This document shows, piece by piece, positions 35,509 through 44,745 of a DNA stretch of 64,000 nucleotides (position 1 is its first letter; every line of letters starts with the position of its first letter). The notes beneath the pieces are model-generated. The model saw nothing but the letters and a program-made list of their open reading frames with translations. It was not told the origin of the DNA and ran no database searches. The DNA is taken from positions 2,966,780 through 3,030,779 of the forward strand of contig NZ_KV467168.1 of assembly GCF_001663775.1 (NCBI RefSeq). Reading direction: 5' to 3'. A program made the position numbers and the translations under genes. Source of the DNA: Arthrobacter sp. B6. Its GTDB lineage: Bacteria > Actinomycetota > Actinomycetes > Actinomycetales > Micrococcaceae.

Positions 35509-35916
35509 GTGCTGTCCATCGACCACGGTGACGTTCTGACCTCGGCTGGCACCGCCTCCGCCGTGGACGCCTGCCTGCATCTGGTGCGCGCCCGGCTCGG
35601 GGCTGAGGCGGCGAACCGGGTGGCACGGAGCCTGGTCATCGCTCCGCACCGGGGGGCGGACAGGCGCAATACATCGAGCGCCCGGTGCCGGCGCGCTCGA
35701 ACGACGATCCGATTTCGCGCCTGGACTTTGGGCCGCCTGGGCGAGCCCCTCACCATCGACCGCCTTGCCGCCCAGGCGCATTTGGCGGCGAATCTCCTAC
35801 CCGCTGACCACCACCCGGACGAGTTTGCGCATGCCCCCGTCATCCTCACCATGGTGGACGGTGAGGTGGTGGTGGCCCAGCAGGTTGCTATGGCCGGATC
35901 GGGTTCTGCAGGGTGA
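35509..35916 (+). pseudogene. Remnant of a GlxA/AraC-type regulator joined to an amidohydrolase tail
   Basis: The frame opens with SIDHGDVLTSAGTASAVDAC and LGAEAANRVARSLVIAPHRG, the end of the DJ-1/PfpI-like domain of GlxA-family AraC regulators. The next conserved block, GQAQYIERPVPARSNDDPI, is in another frame, after which LGRLGEPLTIDRLAAQAH (start of the AraC helix-turn-helix) returns to the first. The rest of the DNA-binding domain is missing. Instead the frame runs into DEFAHAPVILTMVDGEVV, which resembles the C-terminus of a YtcJ-like amidohydrolase. Two frameshifts and a fusion make a functional product unlikely. Confidence 0.6.
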
Positions 35917-35980
35917 AGACCCAGACAAACTGAAAGGTGGCGGACGCCTTGGGCGCCCGTCACCTTCCGCCCGGAAACCG

Positions 35981-37240
35981 TCAGGCGGGAACGCCGATGG
36001 CCTCTTTCATCGGCGCATGACCTGGCGGAAGGCCGTCTGAAGAGACAATACGGCCGGCTTTGATGACGACGCGGTGCCGGCTCCCGTCCCAAAGCACTGA
36101 TGGCTCCTCGAACGGATGGCCGTCCAGTATCACCAGGTCCGCGCAGGCCCCCCTCGCGATGCGTCCCAGGTCTTCGCGCCGGAGGAGTGCCGCGTTGGTC
36201 GAAGTCGCCGAGCGGAGTGCGTCGTAGACGCCCAGCACTTCGCACTGCAGGCGCAGCCCGGCCAGTTGCTCATCTTCCAGTTCACCCATGAGGTCGGTGC
36301 CGAAGCCAATGCGAACCCCTGCCTCCCGTGCCAGTGTCACGGCGTTCTTGCCCGCGGCCAGTACTTCCTGGTTCTTAGCGGCACCCACCTCGGTAAGTCC
36401 GATTTCGGCTCCGCGGCGGCCCATGGCATCGTACGTCACCAAGGTGGGCACGAGATAGACGTCGTACTCGGCCATGAGGCGGGCCGTTTCAGCATCCAGT
36501 AGGTTGCCGTGTTCAATGCAGCGAACCCCGTTGAGCACCGAATGGCTGATGGCTTCGGGAGAGTAGGCGTGCGCGGTGGCATAACTGCCCCGCCGGGCTG
36601 CCTCCTCTGTGACCACGCGTATCTCTGCGGCACTGTACTGCGGGACACGGATCGGATCGACCGGGGAAATCACACCTCCCGAGGTCATGATCTTGATGGC
36701 GGTGGCACCGGTCCGGAACCTGTGGCGCACCGCCCGCAGCAAGTCCTCTGCGCCATCCACTACCTCGCACATGTGGCCGCCATGGAAGCAACTGCCATCG
36801 TTGGCAGCGCGGATGTCGCCGTGGCCGCCGGTCTGGCTCAGCGCGGGACCGGTAAAGAAGTAGCGGGGACCGGGGTGCAGTCCTTCCTCGATGGCAGTTG
36901 CAAGGCCTACGTCACCCCCGGCCACGTCCCGGACGAAGGTGAAGCCCCGGCCGAGTGCGGCCTCGAGTCTGCGGACCCCGGCCAGGGCGGAGTAGCTCAA
37001 CGGTCCGGTTTCATTCAGGGCCGAAGTCAGGCTGAGCGCATAGGCGTGGAAGTGCGCATCGATAAGGCCGGGAATCACGGTTCGGCCGCCCGCGTCGAGG
37101 ATCGTTCCGGTCTCTTCCACCTCCCGCCCTACGGCGGTGATCCGGCCATCCCGGATGCTGATAGAGCCCTCAATCAGGTCAGGTGATTCACCGTCGAAGA
37201 TTAGGGCGTTCCGTATTGTCAGGCTTTCCTGAGTGGTCAC
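35981..37240 (-). CDS. Metal-dependent amidohydrolase (imidazolonepropionase/prolidase-like)
   Basis: A 419-aa TIM-barrel amidohydrolase. Metal ligands are visible: DAHFHAY (about 62-68, HxH), the conserved lysine segment ATAIKIMTSGG, HAYSPEAI and CIEHGNLL histidines, and FGTDLMGE with the catalytic aspartate. The C-terminal beta-sandwich closes with GACADLVILDGHPFEEP. The GTG at 37240 is preceded by AGGAAGG; a longer ATG-initiated reading to 37282 lacks such a site. Last gene of the hyuA-hyuB-GAF operon, so it probably opens or hydrolyses an amide or ring in the same pathway. Substrate unknown. Confidence 0.85.
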   Translation of the reverse strand: MTTQESLTIRNALIFDGESPDLIEGSISIRDGRITAVGREVEETGTILDAGGRTVIPGLIDAHFHAYALSLTSALNETGPLSYSALAGVRRLEAALGRGFTFVRDVAGGDVGLATAIEEGLHPGPRYFFTGPALSQTGGHGDIRAANDGSCFHGGHMCEVVDGAEDLLRAVRHRFRTGATAIKIMTSGGVISPVDPIRVPQYSAAEIRVVTEEAARRGSYATAHAYSPEAISHSVLNGVRCIEHGNLLDAETARLMAEYDVYLVPTLVTYDAMGRRGAEIGLTEVGAAKNQEVLAAGKNAVTLAREAGVRIGFGTDLMGELEDEQLAGLRLQCEVLGVYDALRSATSTNAALLRREDLGRIARGACADLVILDGHPFEEPSVLWDGSRHRVVIKAGRIVSSDGLPPGHAPMKEAIGVPA

Positions 37241-37304
37241 GTGTGGTACCTTCCTGTTGCCCTCCGCGGGCGGGCCCCCCAATTGGTGCCCGCCCGCGGA
37301 GGAA

Positions 37305-37760
37305 CTAGTTGGCGGTGGTAAGGGCTTCTTCGAGCAGATGGACGGACCGCCGTGCGACGTCCACGGCTGCGTCCACCGAACTCTGGTCGTAACTGCCCTC
37401 AGGTGCGAGGAAGTTCATGGATCCGATGGTCTGGCCGTTACTGACGACCGGAACGTTGACGATGGCCCCGCAGTCCAGTGACTCGATGGTTGCCGAATCA
37501 AAGAAGAACGCGCGGACCGCTTCCTTATCCGCCCCCAGGAACGGCTGCTGTCCAATGAGCACCTGCTCCAGCCACACCCGGTTCGTGTCCCCGGCGAGGG
37601 TCTTCCTCCCGCCCACCGGATAGACATCGGGATGAGTGGTGTAGACGCGGGCCATACTGGCACCGTTATCGGCAATGACGGAGGCGGTAAACAGCGTGAC
37701 ACCGACTGCTTCCCGGGCGTGAGCATGCACCTCGTCAAAGGATTCAAATTGGGAACTCAT
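37305..37760 (-). CDS. Stand-alone GAF-domain protein
   Basis: A 151-aa protein that is essentially one GAF fold: FDEVHAHAREAVGVTLFTA at the start, RVYTTHPDVYPVGGRK in the middle, and GAIVNVPVVSNGQTIGSMNF as the core strands. It has no DNA-binding or enzymatic domain, so it may sense a small molecule or modulate a partner. The ATG at 37760 has AAGGA seven nt upstream. It is placed between hyuB and the amidohydrolase in one operon; similar stand-alone GAF proteins recur, as I recall, next to hydantoinase genes. Confidence 0.7.
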   Translation of the reverse strand: MSSQFESFDEVHAHAREAVGVTLFTASVIADNGASMARVYTTHPDVYPVGGRKTLAGDTNRVWLEQVLIGQQPFLGADKEAVRAFFFDSATIESLDCGAIVNVPVVSNGQTIGSMNFLAPEGSYDQSSVDAAVDVARRSVHLLEEALTTAN

Positions 37761-37803
37761 AAAGTCCTTATCTTTCTTGATGGGAACCATCCGCTGGCTG
37801 TAC

Positions 37804-39477
37804 CTAGTAGCCGTAGTGGGTCTTGGCGTAGTCTTCGGTGATGAAACCGTTGACGATGTCATAGGTGATAGCTTCGCGGGAGCGTTTGGAGACCTCTCCG
37901 AAGCCGCCGCCCCCTCCCACGGCGAGGCGGACGACGTCGCCGGCCTTGACCCTGTGGGCGTTCGCCTTCAGCGTACGGACCTCATCAGAGCGGCCGGGGT
38001 TGATGACAACTTCCGGGCCCTGGGCGTCTGATCCGCCGAAGAGCCCCCAGGCGGGGGTCTTCGACCGCTCGAACCAGAGCCCGACCACGCAGTCAGCCAG
38101 GAATTCGTATTCGCGCACCACGCCGTTGCCGCCACGGTACTGCCCGGGGCCTCCGGAATTGGGTCGGATGGAGTACTCGTTGATCCGGAACGGGTAGCGG
38201 GTCTCCAGCATCTCGATGGGCAGGTCCTTGAGTGAGCCGTTGACGTTGTTGATCATGGCAGATTCACCATCCGTGCCCTGCCAGGCACCCCAACCGCCCA
38301 GGGTTGCTTCCATGGTGACGAAGTTCCGGCCGAAGCGGGCATCGAAACCGGCGGCGGTGATGATCATTGAGTCACCGTGGCTGGCGCTGGCGACGCGTTC
38401 GGGCATGGCAGGGGCCATTGCCTTGGAGACGAGGTCGATCAGCAGCCCTAGGTGGGAGAAGTACCACTGGCACGGTGCCGGCGTCACGGCGCCGAGCACT
38501 GAGCCGGACCGAACCTGGGTGGTCATTGGCCGGAATGAACCGCCGTTGGAGTTGGACTCCGGGCTGACTAGAAGTTTGTAGCCAACGCGCAGTGCCGAGA
38601 CGGCCTGGGCGGCACCACAATTGACCGGACCCAGGGTCTGGTCCGCCGATCCGGTGACGTCGAAGTCAACGGTGTCGCCGGCTACAGTGATCCGCAGCTT
38701 GATCGGAATGGGAGTACCCAAATTGATGCCGTCGTTGTCCAGGAAGCCCTCGGCTTCGTAGACCCCGTCCGGGATGTTGCGGACGGTCGCACGCTCAATT
38801 TCCTCCGTTTGGCGGAAGATCTCATCCCGGGCTGCATTCAACTGCTCCATCCCGTACCTGCCCACGAGCTCCTTCATCCGGGTGGTCCCCATCCGGAGGG
38901 CGGCGATCATCGCGTGCATGTCACCAATGGTCTGGTACGGGAAACGCACATTGGTCCGGATCAGGTCCACAACCGAAGTCTCAATTCCGGCTTCGACCAG
39001 CTTGACCGGCCCCATCCTGAAGCCTTCCTGGAAGATATCCGTCGAGTCCATCGAGCCGCCGACATCCTTGGACCCCATGTCCATCCAATGCGCACGGGTG
39101 GCCGCGAATCCGACCACTGCGCCTTCGTCGAAGATCGGAGCAAAAATGGTCACATCGTTCAGGTGGGTGCCGCCCAGGTATGAGTCATTGAGGATCCAGA
39201 TGTCCCCTTCCTGCCAGACCGCGCGGCCGTACATCTCCTCCACAGCTATCGAACAGGTTTCAAGGTTGCCGAGGAACAGCGGCAGGCCAGCGGACTGGCC
39301 GAGCACGCGGTGTTCCGTGTCGAGGAGGGCCACGACGCAGTCCCCGCCCTCATAGAGGATGGGTGAGTAAGCGGAACGGATCAGGGTGGCGTTCATGTCA
39401 TCCGCGGCGCTGGTGAGCGCGTTGCGGATGATTTCCACGGTGACGGGATCCAGGGTTTTGACTGCTGCAATTGTCAT
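37804..39477 (-). CDS. Hydantoinase B/oxoprolinase family subunit
   Basis: A 557-aa HyuB-type subunit. It opens DPVTVEIIRNALTSAADDMN and continues with RSAYSPILYEGGDCVVALLD; near the end NSGGPGQYRGGNGVVREYEF is the family's most conserved block. With HyuA it forms ATP-dependent hydrolases or carboxylases (N-methylhydantoinase, 5-oxoprolinase, acetone carboxylase). Length is typical. The gene follows hyuA by 10 nt and is read as one unit with it. Substrate undetermined, but a divergent hydantoin-racemase-like gene supports hydantoin or a related cyclic amide. Confidence 0.9.
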   Translation of the reverse strand: MTIAAVKTLDPVTVEIIRNALTSAADDMNATLIRSAYSPILYEGGDCVVALLDTEHRVLGQSAGLPLFLGNLETCSIAVEEMYGRAVWQEGDIWILNDSYLGGTHLNDVTIFAPIFDEGAVVGFAATRAHWMDMGSKDVGGSMDSTDIFQEGFRMGPVKLVEAGIETSVVDLIRTNVRFPYQTIGDMHAMIAALRMGTTRMKELVGRYGMEQLNAARDEIFRQTEEIERATVRNIPDGVYEAEGFLDNDGINLGTPIPIKLRITVAGDTVDFDVTGSADQTLGPVNCGAAQAVSALRVGYKLLVSPESNSNGGSFRPMTTQVRSGSVLGAVTPAPCQWYFSHLGLLIDLVSKAMAPAMPERVASASHGDSMIITAAGFDARFGRNFVTMEATLGGWGAWQGTDGESAMINNVNGSLKDLPIEMLETRYPFRINEYSIRPNSGGPGQYRGGNGVVREYEFLADCVVGLWFERSKTPAWGLFGGSDAQGPEVVINPGRSDEVRTLKANAHRVKAGDVVRLAVGGGGGFGEVSKRSREAITYDIVNGFITEDYAKTHYGY

Positions 39478-39487
39478 TTTTTGTACC

Positions 39488-41539
39488 TCAGTTTCCTTCG
39501 ATGTCTTCAGAGCGGATGATCAGTGAGCCGAACTCGTCGACCTTGACGTTGAAACCGGGGGGGACCACGGTGGTGGCGGTCTGCTCCACGATGATGGCGG
39601 GTCCTTCGAATGTGTGGCCGGCACCGAGGTCGTCCCGGCGGACCACGATAGTGTCCTGCTCGACGTGGTCAAAGACCACGCGGCGGATTTCGTGCTTGAA
39701 CTCCGGGACCTCTGCGGTGACGTAACTGGGAGCTTCCAGTCGTCCCAGGTCGCCTACGGCCTGGGTGCGCAGTGTGACGATTTCGATCGGGGCGCCGAGG
39801 TTGGAGTGGCCGTAGCGCTCGTGGTACATCGCGGAAAAGCGGACAGCGAGGTTGGCGATGAAGTCGGGAGACTCAGGTTCGTCAGCGGACGTTAGTGGCA
39901 CGTTCAGGGAGAACTCCTGCGATTGATAACGGACGTCCACGGACGCCGTCGTGGCGCGGCTTTCCTCCGGGACTCCTTCCGAGACCAGAGACGACAAGCC
40001 TTCGACTTCCATCGAGCGCAGGATGCCAGCCATGTCTGCCACATCGATGTCTTCGTCGAGGTAGAAGTAAGGTTCGGAGAAGTCCTTACGGATGTTGGTC
40101 TGCAGCATGCCCCAGGCGGAGAAAGCGCCGGGGAAGCGCGGAACGACCGTTTCCGGGATGCCAAGTTCCTTAGCAAGGAAGACGGCGTGCATGGGTCCGG
40201 CTCCGCCGAAGGCTACGAGGGAGAAGTCGCGGGGTTCGATGCCGCGGGAGATGGTGATGGTCCGGATGGCCTGTGCCATCTGCGAGTTGGCGACGTCGCA
40301 GATGCCTTCAGCCATAGCGATGGGGTCCAGCCCGAGTTGGTCACCTACTGTTTTCAGGGCTGTTATCGCGGCTTCACGGTCCAAGGCGACCTGTCCTCCG
40401 GCGAACCAGTCCGGGTCGACACGGCCGAGCATGAGGTTGGCGTCGGTAACGGTGGGTTCCGTCCCGCCGCGGCCGTAGCAGGCCGGTCCGGGGTTGGCTC
40501 CTGCGGAACGCGGTCCCACCCGCAGGCCGCCGGCTTCGAGCCAAGCGACGGAGCCGCCGCCAGCGCCGACGGTGTGGATGTTCACAACGCTCATGAGCAT
40601 CGGCAGACCTTCAAGGTGGGCCTCCGTGGAGACATCCGGCTTGCCGTCGACCACCAAGGAAACGTCAAAGGATGTGCCGCCCATGTCCACACCGATGAGG
40701 TTGCGGTTTCCCGAGACTCCGGCCAGTTCGACATCGCCCATGGCACCGCCGACAGGGCCGGAAAGCAATGTCTGCAGCGGGCGCTTACGAGCGGACTCGG
40801 CGGTAAGCACTCCGCCGGAGGACTGCATAATGTGCAGCGGGGCTTCCACTCCCCGGTCAGCGAGTTTCTCTTCCAAGTCCAGGAGGTAGTTGCGTACTAC
40901 CGGACCCGTGTAGGCTTCGACGACGGCGGAGGACGTGCGTTCGTATTCGCGCCATTCCTTGGCTGCTTCGTGCGAAAGGGAGACTGTGAACTCTTCCCCG
41001 AGTTCCTCGAGCAGGATTTCGCGGGCCCTGAGTTCGTGCGAGGGGTTCTTGTAGCTGAACAGGAACGCAACGGCGACGGCGCCGTACCCCTGATCCACTG
41101 CCCGGCGCGCTGCCTGGCGGACTGCCAGTTCATCCAAGGGCACGAGTTCCTGGCCTTGACTGTCCAACCTGCCACCGACGCCGATGACGTCCTTGCGATC
41201 GACCAGCGGAGCAGGCTTGCGGTACTGGGCATTGTAGAGCTCAAGACGGGGGCCGCGGGCAATGTGATAGGTATCTTCTATACCGGCCGTGGCCAGCAGC
41301 AGCACGGGAACCCCACGACGTTCCAGGAACGCATTCAGGCCCTGGGTGGTGCCGTGGACCAGGAAATCGATGTCCGATAGATCATCAACTATCGATTCGA
41401 GGCCTGCGATGACACCGGCACTCAGGTTCCCCGGCGTAGTGGACGCTTTCGTAGCCGCGTAGGTTCCGGCGTGCTGATCGTACGCCACAATGTCCGTAAA
41501 GGTTCCGCCGATATCCATCGACACCCTGTAGTTCGGCAT
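39488..41539 (-). CDS. Hydantoinase A/oxoprolinase family subunit
   Basis: A 683-aa HyuA subunit with the ASKHA ATPase fold. The first phosphate motif is RVSMDIGGTFTDIVAYD at the N-terminus and the second NLIGVDMGGTSFDVSLV near residue 280; GAGGGSVAWLEAGGLRVGP follows. It should bind ATP and activate the substrate for the HyuB partner. AGGAGA precedes the ATG at 41539. First gene of the leftward operon hyuA-hyuB-GAF-amidohydrolase, with a long divergent promoter region behind it. Confidence 0.92.
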   Translation of the reverse strand: MPNYRVSMDIGGTFTDIVAYDQHAGTYAATKASTTPGNLSAGVIAGLESIVDDLSDIDFLVHGTTQGLNAFLERRGVPVLLLATAGIEDTYHIARGPRLELYNAQYRKPAPLVDRKDVIGVGGRLDSQGQELVPLDELAVRQAARRAVDQGYGAVAVAFLFSYKNPSHELRAREILLEELGEEFTVSLSHEAAKEWREYERTSSAVVEAYTGPVVRNYLLDLEEKLADRGVEAPLHIMQSSGGVLTAESARKRPLQTLLSGPVGGAMGDVELAGVSGNRNLIGVDMGGTSFDVSLVVDGKPDVSTEAHLEGLPMLMSVVNIHTVGAGGGSVAWLEAGGLRVGPRSAGANPGPACYGRGGTEPTVTDANLMLGRVDPDWFAGGQVALDREAAITALKTVGDQLGLDPIAMAEGICDVANSQMAQAIRTITISRGIEPRDFSLVAFGGAGPMHAVFLAKELGIPETVVPRFPGAFSAWGMLQTNIRKDFSEPYFYLDEDIDVADMAGILRSMEVEGLSSLVSEGVPEESRATTASVDVRYQSQEFSLNVPLTSADEPESPDFIANLAVRFSAMYHERYGHSNLGAPIEIVTLRTQAVGDLGRLEAPSYVTAEVPEFKHEIRRVVFDHVEQDTIVVRRDDLGAGHTFEGPAIIVEQTATTVVPPGFNVKVDEFGSLIIRSEDIEGN

Positions 41540-42205
41540 GTGTATCTCCTCATGGTTTTGGAATGGAACTTTGTGTGTGGAAAATCACGGTACCTTTGGG
41601 GTCGACCGATTTGGTGGGCATGCTGCATGATTAGGCCCCCGCTGGGCGGGCAAAGTGCATAACAGCGTTCTGCTGGCACCGGAATTGTCCGGGCCGGCGG
41701 GCTCCGCAGAATGAGGGTTGGGGTTACTGAACTGGCGCTTGCCCCTCGCCAGGGCGGCAAGAAGTTACTTCCGGCTGGCCGCTACTGGCGGGGGGCATGC
41801 GCCCCGGGGCGGGCGCAGGTGCCGGAAATGAACCGCGGCTGAGTGCCCCCCTTAGGGATCCCTGCTACGCGTAGTGCCATCGCGAAGGGCTTCGTGACGG
41901 CGGATCGAGGATCCGCCCGATATTCACAACCAAGACAGTCCTTTTGACTTGCGCAGAGAGTGCGCGTTTAGAAGAGCAGTGCTTTACGCCCAAACGGGTG
42001 AATCAAAAAAGTGCAAAGTGAACACCGCCTGAGCGCTCCTCGTTTGTAGTGTGAGTGCAATCACTCGGCGGGAGGCTAGGACGAGCTGCTCCGAGTGGAG
42101 GCTTGGTGAGCTGCTCCGAGGTGAATTCCCTGATATCGGGACTGTTCTCCGTGCAGAAACCCTGCGTGAACTTCTTATCCTGTCCAAAATATCGGAGGTC
42201 AAGAC
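41540..42205. promoter_or_regulatory. 666-nt divergent regulatory region with tandem repeat and palindrome
   Basis: No gene is supported here. GGAGGCTnGG...GAGCTGCTCCGAG occurs twice in tandem (42071-42095 and 42097-42120) with a 25-26 bp period, about 85 nt before the MFS start. Just upstream GAGTG-CAAT-CACTC (42053-42066) is a perfect inverted repeat. These are candidate regulator sites for the MFS-racemase operon; the hyuA promoter must lie at the left end. Confidence 0.45.
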
Positions 42206-43558
42206 ATGTCCAGTATCGACCCACTCATTTCAGGGCAAGCGCCCGGGACGGCGAGCCCACCTCGCTTCATGGCCGTCGGGCACGCGTTCCGCGACATGCC
42301 TTTCGGATCCATCCACTTCAAAATCTGCGCGGTCCTCTTCATTGCCTTCGCAATCGAAGCCTGGGAAATGCTCATGCTCACCTATGTTGCTGGTGATGTG
42401 GCTACTAGCCTGCAGATCGGCACGACGCAGGTAGGAATCGCCATCTCGGCGCTCTTCCTGGGCATGATCCCCGGCTCACTAATGTGGGGGCCCATCTCTG
42501 ACCGGATCGGCAGGAAAGCCACGTGCGCATGGAGCTTCGCCGGTTATGGGGTCTTCACGCTCCTGAGTTGCTTCGCACCGAACTTTGAGACCCTCTCGGT
42601 GGCTCGCTTCCTCGCCGGCCTCTTGTTCTCCGGCGTCTTCACAGTCACTTTCCCCTATTTTGAAGAACTGCTCCCGGTTAAGGTCCGCGGAAAGGCCACG
42701 GTCTACCTTGCCGCAGGGTGGCCGATTGGTATATTGGCCGCCCTCGGCACTGCTGCTCTGATCGGAGGGCACGGCTGGCGCTGGGTCATTGCCGTTAGCG
42801 CATTTGCCAGCCTGTGGGGCATCGTTCTGTACAAGGTCGTTCCGGAATCCCCGTACTGGCTTGCGAGGCAGGGGCGGAACGAAGAGGCGCACGATGTCCT
42901 CGAACGTCTGGGCGCACGCGGCATTTCGCGTGGCACCATTCTCACCGTATCCGAGGGCGAGAAGCAGTCCATCTGGAGCCTCTTCAAGGGGAAGATGGGC
43001 CGGATCACGGTCATTCAAGTCCTCATCAACTTCACCTTCTCCTGGGGCTACTGGGGACTCCAATCGTGGATGCCAACATTGCTTGAAGGGCGGGGACTGA
43101 GTGCCTCATCAAGCTTTTCCTTCATCGCCCTAAGCGCGGTCCTCATGATCCCCGGATACATGACGGCCTCCTACCTGACCGGACGTTTTGGGCGCAAGTG
43201 GATATTCACTCTCTACGTCCTCGCCGCGGCAGGCGGCGGTTTCTTCTTCGGTACAGCCGCAACCGAAACCGAGATGTATATCGGGATGTTCTCGCTGGCC
43301 TTCTTTGCCATGGGGGCCTGGGGTGTCTGGGACACGTGGATGGGCGAGTTCTATCCCTCGGCCATCCGTGGCTCAGGTTACGGGTTCGGGATTTTCGGTC
43401 AGCGCGTCGCGAATACGGTCGCACCGAGTCTTGTCGGGTTCCTCCTAGCTTCCGCCGCCGGAGCTACCTCGACAATTCTGTTTATCAACATGTTCTTGTT
43501 TGCCACGGTCATCCTTGGCCTGTTCTTGCCCGAAACCGAAGGAAGTGAATTGGAATGA
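42206..43558 (+). CDS. MFS transporter, sugar-porter/AAHS-like
   Basis: A 450-aa twelve-helix permease with GPISDRIGRKATCAW after helix 2, ARFLAGLLFSGVFTVTFPYF in helix 4 and a closing FLPETEGSELE. GGAGG eight nt before the ATG at 42206 fixes the start. The stop overlaps the racemase start as ATGA (43555-43558). Facing the hyuA-hyuB operon and coupled to a hydantoin-racemase-like protein, it likely imports the cyclic amide used by that pathway. Confidence 0.88.
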   Translation: MSSIDPLISGQAPGTASPPRFMAVGHAFRDMPFGSIHFKICAVLFIAFAIEAWEMLMLTYVAGDVATSLQIGTTQVGIAISALFLGMIPGSLMWGPISDRIGRKATCAWSFAGYGVFTLLSCFAPNFETLSVARFLAGLLFSGVFTVTFPYFEELLPVKVRGKATVYLAAGWPIGILAALGTAALIGGHGWRWVIAVSAFASLWGIVLYKVVPESPYWLARQGRNEEAHDVLERLGARGISRGTILTVSEGEKQSIWSLFKGKMGRITVIQVLINFTFSWGYWGLQSWMPTLLEGRGLSASSSFSFIALSAVLMIPGYMTASYLTGRFGRKWIFTLYVLAAAGGGFFFGTAATETEMYIGMFSLAFFAMGAWGVWDTWMGEFYPSAIRGSGYGFGIFGQRVANTVAPSLVGFLLASAAGATSTILFINMFLFATVILGLFLPETEGSELE

Positions 43559-44379
43559 TAACCCACACCGACAATCTCGACGCTCTCTCGGAGAACGCCC
43601 GAATCCTATGGATCAATCCGCTCTATACCGATGTGTACAACCGCACTATGGCTGATTCCTTCCGCCAGATAGTCCGCCCCGGCACCGAAGTTGACGTCGT
43701 CTCCCTTGACGGAGAGGGCCCCTCCCATGTGGAATACAACGCTTTCGAAGCACTCATGCTTCCACAGCTGTTGCGAACGGTGCGGTGGGCGGAAGAAGAA
43801 GGCTATGACGCCGCCGTCATCGGCTGTTTTTACGACCCGGCGCTGCGGGCGGCACGCGAAATCACTGATCGCATGGTGGTTGTAGGCCCGGCGCATTCGG
43901 CGCTGAGCATCGCCGGTAGCCTGGGCGAGCGATTCTCCATCCTCGTTGGACGGAAAAAGTGGATTCCCGAGATGGCCGAGAACGTCCATCGTTGCGGCGC
44001 ATCAGAGCGTCTTGCCTCGTGGCGCGTGCTCGAGATGGGCGTCGATGACTTCCAAAAGGACCCGGCACTCACGGAGAAGCGGATCATGACCGAAGCCCGC
44101 AAGGCCGTGGAGCAGGACGGCGCAGACGTCGTCATCCTCGGCTGCACGGCCGAATTCGGATTCTTCCGAACGGTTCAAGACGAAATTGGCGTACCCGTGA
44201 TCGACGCGACTGTGGCCCCGCTCAAACACGCCGAGCAGCTCGTCGACTCGGTCCGTCGGTTCGGTTGGACGCACAGCAAGCGCCTGGGCTACGACGGGCC
44301 CACGGCCCAGGAACGCCAGCGGTTCTTCCCGGCTCTCGAGCCAAAGCATTTGGTGTCCATGACCACGGTGTCCGCGTAA
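43555..44379 (+). CDS. Aspartate/glutamate (hydantoin) racemase family protein
   Basis: A 274-aa cofactor-independent racemase. The two catalytic cysteines are in AAVIGCFYDPALR and VVILGCTAEFG, both intact, and RILWINPLYTDVYN is the usual substrate-loop opening (INPN in most homologues). The GCFYDP motif is that of hydantoin racemases more than glutamate racemases. It would interconvert enantiomers of a 5-substituted hydantoin or similar compound for the HyuA/HyuB enzyme across the promoter. Translationally coupled to the MFS gene. Confidence 0.85.
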   Translation: MITHTDNLDALSENARILWINPLYTDVYNRTMADSFRQIVRPGTEVDVVSLDGEGPSHVEYNAFEALMLPQLLRTVRWAEEEGYDAAVIGCFYDPALRAAREITDRMVVVGPAHSALSIAGSLGERFSILVGRKKWIPEMAENVHRCGASERLASWRVLEMGVDDFQKDPALTEKRIMTEARKAVEQDGADVVILGCTAEFGFFRTVQDEIGVPVIDATVAPLKHAEQLVDSVRRFGWTHSKRLGYDGPTAQERQRFFPALEPKHLVSMTTVSA

Positions 44380-44466
44380 TACATTTCCCGCTCGTCAGGC
44401 CGACTGCTTGCGCGCCGCAGGGCCCCTCCACCCTTAGGGCCTCTTTGGCCGGAAGTTACCCGGATA

Positions 44467-44508
44467 CCCTCGCTTGCCTTGACATCCCGTGATCGAGGCA
44501 GGCGAGGG
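44467..44508 (+). terminator. Hairpin downstream of the racemase gene
   Basis: CCCTCGCTTGCCT and AGGCAGGCGAGGG pair over 13 nt with one mismatch around a 16-nt loop, 90 nt past the racemase stop. No T-run follows. The rest of the 366-nt gap up to the oxidoreductase shows nothing recognisable. Confidence 0.4.
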
Positions 44509-44745
44509 AGCCCTTGCAGGCTTACCAGCAATGCGGGGACGGGTAACCGCATCCTTCCCATAACCCCGGCGGCACCAGCGCCGGCTAGCCCAATCAAAAT
44601 CAGACGTGCACACGGCACTACGCATAAACGGAGGTACGGCGATGTCCAGAAAGACCCTATGTATCAACCCCATAATGACCCACGCTTACCAGATCCCTAT
44701 CGGACTGCTGTCCCCCCTCACGCCCAACCGCTCGCTGGTCCAGGT

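Noticed and set aside
35338..35781. Minus-strand VDGQHRL motif suggesting a DGQHR/ParB-like nuclease
   Set aside because: The same DNA on the plus strand gives the GlxA motif HGDVLTSAGTA with much longer family similarity, so the minus-strand motif is coincidental.
35193..36245. Long minus-strand open frame over the GlxA remnant and amidohydrolase end
   Set aside because: It overlaps the real amidohydrolase gene and its composition (Arg/Ser/Pro-rich) is that of a high-GC antisense frame.
39923..41380. Long plus-strand frame of 485 codons over hyuA
   Set aside because: The minus strand encodes an intact HyuA with ATPase motifs and a good ribosome site; the plus-strand product shows no family features.
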